From MGBC114844 sp910585855 (GTDB lineage Bacteria > Bacillota > Clostridia > Lachnospirales > Lachnospiraceae): 34,972 bases of DNA. Under the pieces are notes generated by a model. The model was not told the DNA's origin. It saw only the letters and a program-made list of their open reading frames with translations, and did not search any database. Below are positions 24,083-31,853 of this stretch, in pieces. The DNA is taken from contig CBFFYP010000051.1 in the NCBI GenBank assembly GCA_965646165.1, forward strand, positions 1 through 34,972, in the 5' to 3' direction. Each line of letters starts with the position of its first letter. Position 1 is the stretch's first letter. Made by a program: the position numbers and the translations under genes.

Positions 24083-24420
24083 TACCGGACGCTAGAGGCG
24101 GTTTGCTCCTTTCCTTTGCCTGCTCCGCTCCGAATGGTAAGAAAGTCTATGACTTCTGTATTTATGTGTACGCAGCCGAACGAACCGGGGGCAATTCGCT
24201 CTCACTACAGCTGAAACGTAGCTGGTGTAAGGAAGTATTTTCTTAGTTATAAGATGGTTTCTTTTCTATACACCGGGCTAAACACGCCCCTTTTTTGCAT
24301 ACCTTGCATGAAAGCAGGATATGCAAAAAATTCTAGGTGTTCTCACAGAAGCCAAGACTTTCTAACCATTCTCCGAAGTCGCAGGCAAAGGAAAGGAGCA
24401 AATCGTTTCTGGCTGTTGGT
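24083..24420 (+). repeat. Intergenic repeat copy E (type 1)
   Basis: Full type 1 copy beginning 8 bp after the stop codon of the membrane protein gene. Arms 24091-24123 and 24381-24413 pair at all 33 positions if G-T wobbles are allowed (29 Watson-Crick and 4 wobble). TCCGAA-type motifs lie in the internal loop on both sides. The first core hairpin is weakened in this copy, while the GGGC-loop-GCCCC and third hairpins are kept. Confidence 0.88.
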
Positions 24421-24475
24421 TGGATGGCGGTAAAAATACAGAACAGTTGAAAAATTTTAAAAGTTGTAAGTTGGT

Positions 24476-24526
24476 ATATCTCTGATAAAGATGGTTTTTA
24501 TGTTTTGTCAGGGATATTTGTTTTTC
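24476..24526 (+). terminator. Probable intrinsic terminator between repeat E and galK
   Basis: ATATCTCTGATAAA pairs with TTTGTCAGGGATAT (12 Watson-Crick and 2 wobble pairs), followed by TTGTTTTTC. The rest of 24527-24708 is AT-rich; a TTTACG / TATTCT pair spaced 17 bp (24614-24642) is a possible but weak galK promoter. Confidence 0.7.
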
Positions 24527-24708
24527 AGTATAATGATGGAAGTGGTTTGGTGCGGTGCAACATATTTATATAGAAATACAACATAAGTATATAGAAAATT
24601 GAAAAAAAATCCATTTACGAATCAGAAAAAACAAAGTATTCTATAAATTAGAAGAAAAAAGATTCGAGAAGTTTTTATTCAAATAAAAATAGATAGGAGG
24701 CAGAACAG

Positions 24709-25875
24709 ATGAAAGAGAAAGTATTAAAGAAGTTTCAGGAAATCTTTGGAGGAGAAGGAGAGATTCGTACATATTTTGCACCGGGGCGTGTGAATTTAAT
24801 CGGGGAGCATACTGATTACAACGGAGGGCATGTATTTCCGTGTGCATTGACGATTGGTACTTATGCGGCAGCGAGAAAAAGAGAGGATAAGAAACTGCGC
24901 TTTTATTCGATGAATTTTGAACAGGCAGGTGTGATAGAAGCCGATTTGGATCACTTGAAAAATCAGAAAGAGGATGGATGGACCAATTATCCAAAGGGTG
25001 TCATTTGGGCGTTAAAAGAAAAGGACTATCCGGTTACAAATGGAATGGATGTTGTATTATTTGGAAATATTCCAAATAGTTCCGGGCTGTCTTCTTCTGC
25101 TTCGGTAGAGGTAGTAACCGGTGTTATTGCAAAGGATTTATATGGACTGGATACATTGACCATGCAGGATATTGCTTTGTTAGGGCAGTATTCGGAGAAT
25201 CATTTTAATGGAGTGAACTGTGGTATTATGGATCAGTTTGCCATTGCTATGGGAAAAAAGGATCATGCTATTTTTTTGGATACTGCAGATTTGTCCTATG
25301 AATATGCACCGATTATACTAAAAGATGCTAAGATTGTAATTGCCTGCAGCAATAAAAAGAGGGGATTAGGCGATTCGAAATATAATGAAAGACGAACCGA
25401 GTGTGAAACGGCACTTGCTGAACTTCAGACTAAACTTTCTATAAAGAGTTTAGGAGAATTGACAGAAGAAGAGTTTGAAGCCAATAAATACTTAATTCAA
25501 GACAGTGTAAGAGTGCGTAGAGCAAAACATGCGGTATATGAAAATCAGCGCACGATTCATGCAGTGGAGGCTTTGAAGAAGGGGGATATTATTGAGTTTG
25601 GAAAGCTGATGAATGAATCCCATATTTCTCTGCGGGATGACTATGAAGTGACGGGAAAAGAGTTAGATACTTTGGTAGAAACTGCATGGAAACAAAAGGG
25701 CGTGATTGGATCTAGAATGACAGGTGCTGGATTTGGAGGATGTACCGTAAGTATTGTAAAAAGTGAAAATGTAGAAGAATTTATTCAGAAGGTGGGAGAT
25801 ACCTATCGGGCAGCAGTCGGATATGCAGCCGATTTTTATGTAGTAGATATTGGAGATGGGGCAGGCGTATTATAA
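24709..25875 (+). CDS. galK: Galactokinase
   Basis: GHMP-family kinase that phosphorylates galactose at C1, the first committed step of the Leloir pathway. The galactokinase signature GRVNLIGEHTDYNGGH is near residue 26, the ATP-binding loop is in NSSGLSSSASVEV, and the third motif is MTGAGFGGCTVSIV near the C terminus. Length is 388 residues, normal for the family. AGGAGG precedes the ATG. It is followed after 24 bp by galT, forming a galKT operon. Confidence 0.97.
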   Translation: MKEKVLKKFQEIFGGEGEIRTYFAPGRVNLIGEHTDYNGGHVFPCALTIGTYAAARKREDKKLRFYSMNFEQAGVIEADLDHLKNQKEDGWTNYPKGVIWALKEKDYPVTNGMDVVLFGNIPNSSGLSSSASVEVVTGVIAKDLYGLDTLTMQDIALLGQYSENHFNGVNCGIMDQFAIAMGKKDHAIFLDTADLSYEYAPIILKDAKIVIACSNKKRGLGDSKYNERRTECETALAELQTKLSIKSLGELTEEEFEANKYLIQDSVRVRRAKHAVYENQRTIHAVEALKKGDIIEFGKLMNESHISLRDDYEVTGKELDTLVETAWKQKGVIGSRMTGAGFGGCTVSIVKSENVEEFIQKVGDTYRAAVGYAADFYVVDIGDGAGVL

Positions 25876-25899
25876 AAAACAGGATTGGAGGGAGAATAA

Positions 25900-27396
25900 A
25901 TGGAGAATCAAGTAAACCAAGCAATAAAAAATCTGGTGGAGTATGGAGTAAAAACAGGATTATTAGAGGAATCCGATCGGATCTATGTTACAAATCAAGT
26001 GCTTGCAAAACTGCAGTTAGAGGAATATGAAGAACCAGAGAAAGCACAGGATGCAAAGTTAGAGGAAACTTTAAAAGTATTGTTAGATTTTGCCTGTGAG
26101 AAAGGTTTGATAGAAGACAGTATTGTCTATCGGGATTTATTTGATGCAAAATTGATGAATTGTCTTATGATGCGTCCAAGTGAGGTACAGAAGCGGTTTT
26201 GGGAATTGTATCAGGAAGATCCGAAAAAGGCAACAGATTATTTCTATAAACTGAGTCAGGACAGCGACTATATCCGCCGCTACCGAATTGAAAAGGATAT
26301 GAAATGGACGGTAGATACTGAATATGGAACGCTTGATATTACAATCAATTTATCAAAACCGGAAAAAGATCCAAAAGCGATAGCAGCCGCTAAGTTAGCT
26401 AAGCAGAGTGGTTATCCGAAATGTCTGCTCTGTAAAGAAAACGAGGGCTATGCAGGAAGGGTCAATCATCCGGCAAGAGATAATCACCGAATTATACCGA
26501 TTACCATCAATCAGTCACAGTGGGGATTTCAATATTCTCCTTATGTGTATTATAATGAACACTGTATTGTTTTTAACGGACAGCATATCCCAATGAAAGT
26601 AGATAAAGCTGCATTTCAAAAGCTGTTTGATTTTATTGAACTGTTCCCACATTACTTTATCGGATCTAATGCGGATTTGCCGATTGTAGGGGGATCTATT
26701 TTAAGCCATGATCATTTTCAGGGAGGAAACTATGAATTTGCTATGGCGAGAGCACCAATTGAAATTCCGATTACTATACCGGGGTATGAGGATGTAGAAG
26801 CAGGAATTGTAAAATGGCCGTTATCTGTCATTCGTATCCGTCATAAAAATAAACAGCGTTTAATTGACTTGGCAGATTATATTTTAACAGTTTGGAGAGG
26901 ATATACTGATAAAGAAGCCTATATTTTTGCAGAAACAGAAGGAGAGCCGCATAATACCATTACACCGATAGCCCGTATGAAAGAAGGGGTATTTGAACTG
27001 GACTTAACACTTCGAAATAATATTACGACCGAAGAGTGTCCGTTAGGACTGTATCATCCGCATAATGAACTGCATCATATCAAAAAGGAAAATATCGGCT
27101 TAATTGAAGTGATGGGTCTTGCTGTACTTCCGGCAAGATTGAAAGAGGAAATGGAACTTTTAGAAGAGTTTATTTTGGAAGGAAAGAATATAAGAGAAAG
27201 TGATGTATTAGAGAAACATGCAGATTGGGTAGAGGAGTTTTTGCCAAAGTATCCGAATCTTACCAAAGAAACAATAAGCGGAGTAATAAAAAAAGAAATT
27301 GGGCAGGTATTTTGTCAGGTGCTTGAAGATGCCGGAGTATATAAATGTACAAAAGAAGGAAGGGATGCATTTCTTCGGTTTGTTCAAACACTTTAA
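25900..27396 (+). CDS. galT: UDP-glucose-hexose-1-phosphate uridylyltransferase, Firmicutes-type class II
   Basis: Exchanges UMP between UDP-glucose and galactose 1-phosphate, giving UDP-galactose and glucose 1-phosphate. The 498-residue length and sequences such as CLLCKENEGYAGRVNHPARD, SILSHDHFQGG and CPLGLYHPHNELHHIKK fit the longer class II GalT found in Firmicutes rather than the E. coli type. GGAGGG precedes the ATG. It is co-transcribed with galK. No epimerase gene galE is in the window. Confidence 0.95.
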   Translation: MENQVNQAIKNLVEYGVKTGLLEESDRIYVTNQVLAKLQLEEYEEPEKAQDAKLEETLKVLLDFACEKGLIEDSIVYRDLFDAKLMNCLMMRPSEVQKRFWELYQEDPKKATDYFYKLSQDSDYIRRYRIEKDMKWTVDTEYGTLDITINLSKPEKDPKAIAAAKLAKQSGYPKCLLCKENEGYAGRVNHPARDNHRIIPITINQSQWGFQYSPYVYYNEHCIVFNGQHIPMKVDKAAFQKLFDFIELFPHYFIGSNADLPIVGGSILSHDHFQGGNYEFAMARAPIEIPITIPGYEDVEAGIVKWPLSVIRIRHKNKQRLIDLADYILTVWRGYTDKEAYIFAETEGEPHNTITPIARMKEGVFELDLTLRNNITTEECPLGLYHPHNELHHIKKENIGLIEVMGLAVLPARLKEEMELLEEFILEGKNIRESDVLEKHADWVEEFLPKYPNLTKETISGVIKKEIGQVFCQVLEDAGVYKCTKEGRDAFLRFVQTL

Positions 27397-27445
27397 AAAA
27401 ACAGAAAAAGAAAAAATTTGATGACATATAAGACACAAAATCAGA

Positions 27446-27474
27446 TTGACAAGATTCCCATTCTATGGTAGTGT
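27446..27474 (+). promoter_or_regulatory. Promoter of the cold-shock gene
   Basis: TTGACA at 27446-27451 and TAGTGT at 27469-27474 are 17 bp apart. The leader of about 55 nt is short for a cold-shock gene. Confidence 0.6.
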
Positions 27475-27530
27475 ATACGGTAGGAGTAAAATACTCCCAT
27501 ATGCAAGATTAGTTTTAGGAGGATTCAAAC

Positions 27531-27731
27531 ATGAAAGGCACAGTAAAGTGGTTTAACGCAAAGAAAGGCTACGGATTTATTTCAGATGAAAATGGAAAAG
27601 ATGTATTTCTTCACTTTTCCGCACTGAATATGGATGGGTACAAGGAAGCTAAAGAAGGCGAAGCTGTAGAATTCGACGTAGTAGAAGGCGATAAAGGACC
27701 TCAAGCAGCAAACGTTGTGAAATTAGCTTAA
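27531..27731 (+). CDS. Cold-shock protein, CspA family
   Basis: 66-residue single OB-fold nucleic acid chaperone. The two RNA-binding motifs are clear: KGYGFISDENG (RNP1-like) and DVFLHFSAL (RNP2-like), with the start MKGTVKWFNAKKG typical of the family. It binds single-stranded RNA and can melt secondary structure. AGGAGG precedes the ATG. It is monocistronic, with its own promoter and a strong terminator. Confidence 0.96.
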   Translation: MKGTVKWFNAKKGYGFISDENGKDVFLHFSALNMDGYKEAKEGEAVEFDVVEGDKGPQAANVVKLA

Positions 27732-27807
27732 TTTTCATAGAATAACTTGGGAAGAGTTATGAAATCTGTTGTAGAACAGTAGAGCTTATATTTTATCAAT
27801 AATGCGA

Positions 27808-27840
27808 AAAAGGCGTCTGACAGATTGTCGGGCGTCTTTT
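27808..27840 (+). terminator. Intrinsic terminator after the cold-shock gene
   Basis: AAAAGGCGTCTGAC pairs with GTCGGGCGTCTTTT over 14 positions including three G-T wobbles; the loop is short and the T-tract is part of the stem and tail. Confidence 0.78.
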
Positions 27841-27858
27841 CACATTGTTGGAAGGTTT

Positions 27859-27887
27859 TTCACCAGATATAAGAGGCGGTTTGCTTG
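27859..27887 (+). repeat. Lone left-end remnant of a type 1 repeat
   Basis: TCACCAGATATAAGAGGCGG followed by TTTGCTTG matches the left end of type 1 copies (TCACCGGACGCCAGAGGCGG, then TTTGCT). No type 1 right arm follows; a complete type 2 copy begins about 20 bp later. Confidence 0.6.
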
Positions 27888-27904
27888 TTTTGTTTTTTTC
27901 CAAG

Positions 27905-28240
27905 AGGACGCCAGATGCGAAAACCTTAGACAGACTGCTGTTCCGGTTTCCAAAAAGCAAGAAGTTCTAACACTTCTGCATCCTAGCGTATCCAGCCGGA
28001 CAGACCGGGGCGCAATTCGCCCTCACAGCAACCAAAACAGAACAGGCATATCAAAGAATGCGATCTACCGCAACAAAATGGCTTCCCTTCTATACGGGCT
28101 AAACACGCCCCTTTTTTTGCCTACCCTGCATAGAAGCAGGATAGGCAAAAAATTTTAGATTTCGAAGCAGAAGTGAAGAACTTCTAACTTTTTTCCAAAG
28201 TCACTGCAGTCTGTCTAAGGTTTTCGCATCTGGCTGTTTT
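27905..28240 (+). repeat. Intergenic repeat copy F (type 2)
   Basis: Full type 2 copy. Outer arms 27910-27938 and 28206-28234 are perfectly complementary over 29 bp, and further T-rich/A-rich flanks could extend the stem. TTTCCAAA occurs in the same orientation in both arms (27947-27954 and 28192-28199). The third core hairpin uses GCCTACCCTGC / GCAGGATAGGC, a compensated change from the GCA/TGC of other copies. It sits 64 bp after the cold-shock gene terminator. Confidence 0.9.
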
Positions 28241-28467
28241 TTGCTTTTGGAAAAAACAAAAAAGAATGATATTCAAATGTTTTTAAGAGCCTGCTAATAT
28301 ATGTTGATTTTATATTAAATTTTTTGCTAAATAGCCATAATTTTTTACTGTAATATGGGAGATAAAAGTTTTTTAAATATATTGAAAAGGAAACGAGAAA
28401 ATATCCTCTTGCTTTTAAGTGAAATCTTTTGATTTATGCTATTTTTTTATTTTTTCGTTTCGGGGGA
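28241..28467. other. AT-rich spacer between repeats F and G
   Basis: Contains several T-runs and no recognised gene or signal. With F and G it makes up a gene-free stretch of about 1.1 kb between the cold-shock gene and yicC. Confidence 0.6.
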
Positions 28468-28806
28468 AGAAACAGCCAGATGTGAAAACGGTGGGCAGTC
28501 TGCAGTGACTTTGGAAAAAAGTTAGAAGTTCTTGGACTTCTGCTCAAAAACCTAAGATTTTTTTCACATCCTGCTTCCATGCAGGGTGTGGAAAAAAAGG
28601 GGCGTGTTTAGCCCGTATAATTAAGAAAGAAACCATCTTATGGCTGGTAAAATCCTTCCTTACATCAGTCACGTTTTGTCTGTAGTACGGGCGAATTGCG
28701 CCCCGGTCTGTCCGGTTGGATGCATCAGAATACAGAAGTCTTAGAACTTCTTGCTTTTTGGAAACCGGAACAGCAGACTGCCCACCGTTTTCACATCTGG
28801 CGTCCG
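28468..28806 (-). repeat. Intergenic repeat copy G (type 2, minus)
   Basis: Full type 2 copy, minus orientation, tail-to-tail with copy F. Outer arms 28475-28503 and 28773-28801 are perfectly complementary over 29 bp, although the arm sequence differs from F at many positions. The core has all three hairpins. It ends about 135 bp before yicC, whose promoter must lie in that gap. Confidence 0.9.
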
Positions 28807-28942
28807 ATTTATGATTTATTAAAGATGCCAAAATTCCCGGTTGACTTGTCTTTTTGGGTGCTTTATAATAGGGTATTAGGTGTATAGTCTGTTTTTTGTA
28901 AAAGACGATGGGAAAGAAAAAAAGGGCGGATTGGAGCATTTT

Positions 28943-29821
28943 ATGATAAAAAGTATGACAGGGTTTGGACGCTGCGAATTAAATGATGGACAGCGTAAGA
29001 TAACAGTAGAGATAAAGTCAGTAAACCATCGGTTTTTGGATATGACAATTAAAATACCAAAGAAACTGAATTTTTTTGAGGCAAATATACGAACGCTATT
29101 AAAGAAGTATATTCAGCGAGGAAAAATAGATGTATTTATTTTATATGAAGATTTGACGGAACATACCAGTGTATTGAAATATAATCAGGAATTGGCAAAG
29201 GAATATTGGTTATACTTTGAAAAGATGGCAAATCAATTTCGAATTGTAAATAATGTAACGGTTGTTGATTTGGCGAAATTTCCAGAAGTGTTTACAATGG
29301 AGGAGCAGGAAATTGATGAAGAAAGTCTTTGGACTCGCTTAGAGGAGGCGATAACAGAGGCGGCTGTCAAGTTAGTGGAGGCAAGAAACAGAGAAGGTGA
29401 AAATTTAAAACAGGATATGCTGATGAAATTAGACGGGATGTTAGATCATGTAAATTATATAGAAGAGCGTTCTCCAGAACTGATAGCGGAGTATCAAATC
29501 AATTTAAAGAATAAAGTAAAAGAACTTTTAGATGGTGTACAGCCAGACGATGCCAGAATTATAACAGAAGTAACGATTTATGCAGATAAAATCTGTGTAG
29601 ATGAAGAAGTGGTGAGATTAAAAAGCCATATTCAGAATGTAAAAAAGATTTTAAGTGAGCAGGAAGGAGTCGGCAGAAAGTTAGACTTTATGGCACAGGA
29701 GATGAATCGGGAGGCAAATACGATTCTTTCAAAATCAAATGATATGGAGATTACAAACCGAGCGATTGAATTAAAAACTGAGATTGAGAAGATACGGGAA
29801 CAGATACAAAATATTGAGTAG
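28943..29821 (+). CDS. YicC/YloC family endoribonuclease
   Basis: Family of RNA endonucleases (YicC in E. coli, YloC in Bacillus). The 292-residue protein begins MIKSMTGFGR, the family's N-terminal signature, and ends with the conserved DUF1732 region (REANTILSKSNDMEITNRAI). The ATG at 28943 is chosen because of this signature and a GGAG 8 bp upstream; the frame is open 21 codons further but without family similarity. It is first of yicC-remA-gmk-rpoZ, an order conserved across Firmicutes. Confidence 0.93.
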   Translation: MIKSMTGFGRCELNDGQRKITVEIKSVNHRFLDMTIKIPKKLNFFEANIRTLLKKYIQRGKIDVFILYEDLTEHTSVLKYNQELAKEYWLYFEKMANQFRIVNNVTVVDLAKFPEVFTMEEQEIDEESLWTRLEEAITEAAVKLVEARNREGENLKQDMLMKLDGMLDHVNYIEERSPELIAEYQINLKNKVKELLDGVQPDDARIITEVTIYADKICVDEEVVRLKSHIQNVKKILSEQEGVGRKLDFMAQEMNREANTILSKSNDMEITNRAIELKTEIEKIREQIQNIE

Positions 29822-29842
29822 GAACAGGCAGGGGAAATAGGA

Positions 29843-30154
29843 ATGTTAATCAATATAGGTTATGGAAATGTGGTAAACTCCAATAAAGTTGTTGCAATCG
29901 TAAGCCCGGATGCTGCTCCTATTAAACGTTTGGTTCAGGCAGCAAAGGAAAATAAGACAGCAGTGGATGCTACACAGGGAAGAAAGACAAAATCGGTTAT
30001 TATTACAGATAATCATGTGATTTTATCTGCACTGCTGCCAGATACGATAGCAGGCAGATTTTATCCTGAGAAAGGATATTCAGACAGTTTATATCCAGAG
30101 AAAAACAATATGGATACGGAAAAGAATACTGCAGAAAAGAGAGGAACTATATGA
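29843..30154 (+). CDS. remA: RemA-like regulatory protein (DUF370)
   Basis: Small DNA-binding regulator; in Bacillus subtilis RemA activates matrix and osmoprotection genes. The 103 residues start MLINIGYGNVVNSNKVVAIV and include RLVQAAKENKTAVDATQGRK and ITDNHVILSALLPDTIAGRF. The tail after GRF is about 15 residues longer than usual and rich in charged residues. Its stop overlaps the gmk start (ATGA), so they are coupled. The role in this organism is inferred from family. Confidence 0.9.
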   Translation: MLINIGYGNVVNSNKVVAIVSPDAAPIKRLVQAAKENKTAVDATQGRKTKSVIITDNHVILSALLPDTIAGRFYPEKGYSDSLYPEKNNMDTEKNTAEKRGTI

Positions 30155-30786
30155 ACGAAAAAGGGATTTTAGTGGTAGTGTCCGGCTTTGCTGGATCAGG
30201 AAAAGGAACTTTGATGAAGGCATTGTTAAATCAGTATGAAAATTATGCATTGTCAGTATCTGCAACCACCAGAAATCCAAGACCGGGTGAAGCAGAAGGA
30301 AGAGAGTATTTTTTTAAAACAACAGAGCAATTTGAGGAAATGATTCGTCAGGGAGCTTTTGTGGAGTATGCAAAATATGTAAATCACTATTACGGAACAC
30401 CAAAGGCATATGTGGAAGAACAGCTTGCTGCTGGAAAGGATGTGATTTTAGAGATAGAGATTCAGGGCGCACTTCAGATAAAAGAAAAATTTCCAGAAAC
30501 CCTGCTTTTGTTTATAACTCCGCCAAGTGCAGAAGTTTTATATCAAAGATTGACCGGAAGGGGAACAGAAGATCAAAAAACGATTGCACTTCGTATGGAG
30601 AGGGCAAGGGAGGAAGCAGAGATGATTCCTCGATATGACTATTTGATTGTAAATGACAGGTTGGAGGTATGTACAGCACAGATACATTCCATTATACAAG
30701 GAGAACATGCCAGAACGATTAGAAAGAAAGAACTGATTTGTACCATGAAAGAAGATTTGGTTCACTTTTTGGAAGGAGAGAGATAG
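30151..30786 (+). CDS. gmk: Guanylate kinase
   Basis: Phosphorylates GMP to GDP using ATP. The P-loop GFAGSGKGT is at 12-20, followed by the GMP-binding sequences SATTRNPRPGEAEGREYFF and EYAKYVNHYYGTPKAYVEE. The lid region and NDRLEVC motif follow. Length is 211 residues, normal. It overlaps remA by 4 bp and rpoZ starts one base after its stop. Confidence 0.96.
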   Translation: MNEKGILVVVSGFAGSGKGTLMKALLNQYENYALSVSATTRNPRPGEAEGREYFFKTTEQFEEMIRQGAFVEYAKYVNHYYGTPKAYVEEQLAAGKDVILEIEIQGALQIKEKFPETLLLFITPPSAEVLYQRLTGRGTEDQKTIALRMERAREEAEMIPRYDYLIVNDRLEVCTAQIHSIIQGEHARTIRKKELICTMKEDLVHFLEGER

Positions 30787-30787
30787 T

Positions 30788-31054
30788 ATGTTGCATCCAT
30801 CTTATGCAGATTTAATAGAAGTGGTAAATAGTGGAGTAGAGGAAGGAGAAGAGCCGATTGTCAATAGTCGTTATTCGATTGTACTGGCAGCGGCAAAGCG
30901 GGCAAGACAGATTATCAGTGAAAAAAAACAGCAAGAATCAACGACATCTGCATCTAATAAAGGAAAAGGAAAAAAGCCGCTTTCGATTGCAGTAGAAGAG
31001 ATTTATGAAGGAAAAGTAAAGATATTTGGTGGAAATGAAGAGTCGGAAGAATAG
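30788..31054 (+). CDS. rpoZ: RNA polymerase omega subunit
   Basis: Small RNA polymerase assembly subunit. The 88 residues contain the omega core LIEVVNSGVEEGEEPIVNSR and YSIVLAAAKRARQIISE, then a lysine-rich linker and the tail VEEIYEGKVKIFG common in Clostridia. GGAAGGAGAG lies just upstream, within the gmk 3' end. It is the last gene of the yicC operon. Confidence 0.95.
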   Translation: MLHPSYADLIEVVNSGVEEGEEPIVNSRYSIVLAAAKRARQIISEKKQQESTTSASNKGKGKKPLSIAVEEIYEGKVKIFGGNEESEE

Positions 31055-31087
31055 GAATAAAAAAGAATATTAGACAGAAAATAAGAG

Positions 31088-31186
31088 AGCAGAGTAGAAT
31101 TTGGTGCGTTAAGAGCCGAGCGGACGGGGAGTTGCCGCTCGGACGAAAAGAGCAATCTTGCGGTATCAAATTCGCATCCCGCTGCT
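31088..31186 (+). promoter_or_regulatory. Tetrahydrofolate (THF) riboswitch
   Basis: The region reads GAGTAGAATTTGGTGCGTTA, then AGAGCCGAGCGGACGGGG, GCCGCTCGGACGAAAAG, CTTGCGGTATC and GCATCCCGCTGCTAC. These are the conserved blocks of the THF (folT-type) riboswitch: GCGTTAAG, the CGAGCGG/CCGCTCG hairpin, CTTGCGG and GCATCCCGC forming the pseudoknot. AGCAG at the 5' end pairs with CTGCT at the 3' end as P1. It precedes a folate-type ECF transporter gene. The match is by recognition; a covariance model search was not run. Confidence 0.92.
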
Positions 31187-31206
31187 ACATAACTTAGGGA
31201 AAACAG

Positions 31207-31246
31207 ACCTCTTTATGTAGTAAAAGGAAACGACTGCAAAGGAGGT
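31207..31246 (+). promoter_or_regulatory. Possible ribosome-binding-site sequestering hairpin of the THF riboswitch
   Basis: ACCTCTTT at 31207-31214 can pair with the ribosome binding region AAAGGAGGT at 31238-31246, with one bulged base. No terminator is visible, which suggests control of translation initiation of folT. Confidence 0.55.
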
Positions 31247-31253
31247 TATATTT

Positions 31254-31853
31254 ATGCAAAAAATTTGGACTATTTGGAAACAAGAGATACAATCTCTTCC
31301 TAAAAATATAAAATATTCTGCACAGGAGCTGAAAGATCTGCGTAAACTGGTATTTTGCGGGTTAATGGCAGCACTTGCTATTATTTTAAGTGCCACAACA
31401 ACAATAAAGTTAGGTCCTTATCTGCGCATTGGATTTTCCGGCTATCCAAACCGTATTGTGGAGTATCTGTTAGGACCGGTAACAGGGATGCTGTTTGGCG
31501 GTGTATTAGATATCCTAAAATATTTTTTATCAGATGGAGAAGGAATGTTTTTTTGGGGTTATACATTAAATCCTATGCTTGCCGGAGTGATTGTTGGAGT
31601 TTTACTGTATCGAAAGCCATTAAAACTTTGGCGGATTGTATTGGCAGAGTTTTTATTGAAGATGTTTATTAATGTAGGTCTGGGAACACTATGGTCTTCT
31701 ATGCTCTATGGTTATGGATTTATGGCAATTCTTCCAGCACGGTTTTTAAAGAATTTGATTCAGTGGCCAGTAGATTCTGCGCTGTTGTTTGTAATTCTTC
31801 AGACGGTTTCGAAGACAGTAAAGCGTGCTTGGAGCGATATGCCTTCGGTGTAA
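31254..31853 (+). CDS. folT: ECF transporter S component, folate family
   Basis: Membrane substrate-binding subunit that, with a shared EcfAA'T module encoded elsewhere, imports folate. The 199-residue protein has an N-terminal cytoplasmic stretch (about 1-35) and about six membrane segments. FolT-like sequences include GFSGYPNRIVEYLLGPVTGM, FGGVLDILKYF and GYTLNPMLAGVIVGVL. The upstream THF riboswitch supports folate as the substrate. AAAGGAGG precedes the ATG. Its 3' end overlaps the convergent AraC gene by 134 bp. Confidence 0.9.
   Translation: MQKIWTIWKQEIQSLPKNIKYSAQELKDLRKLVFCGLMAALAIILSATTTIKLGPYLRIGFSGYPNRIVEYLLGPVTGMLFGGVLDILKYFLSDGEGMFFWGYTLNPMLAGVIVGVLLYRKPLKLWRIVLAEFLLKMFINVGLGTLWSSMLYGYGFMAILPARFLKNLIQWPVDSALLFVILQTVSKTVKRAWSDMPSV

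Noticed and set aside
24614..24642. galK promoter (TTTACG / TATTCT)
   Set aside because: The spacing is right but both hexamers are poor, and the region is so AT-rich that such matches are expected by chance; it is mentioned only in the neighbouring terminator entry.
27802..28158. A 118-codon frame across repeat F, and similar frames across A, B, C and G, with recurring peptides such as RGAIRP
   Set aside because: The recurring peptides come from the repeated DNA. The frame shifts between copies (the part after the first hairpin is in a different frame in G than in F), the frames have no consistent start or ribosome binding site, and changes follow base pairing rather than codons.
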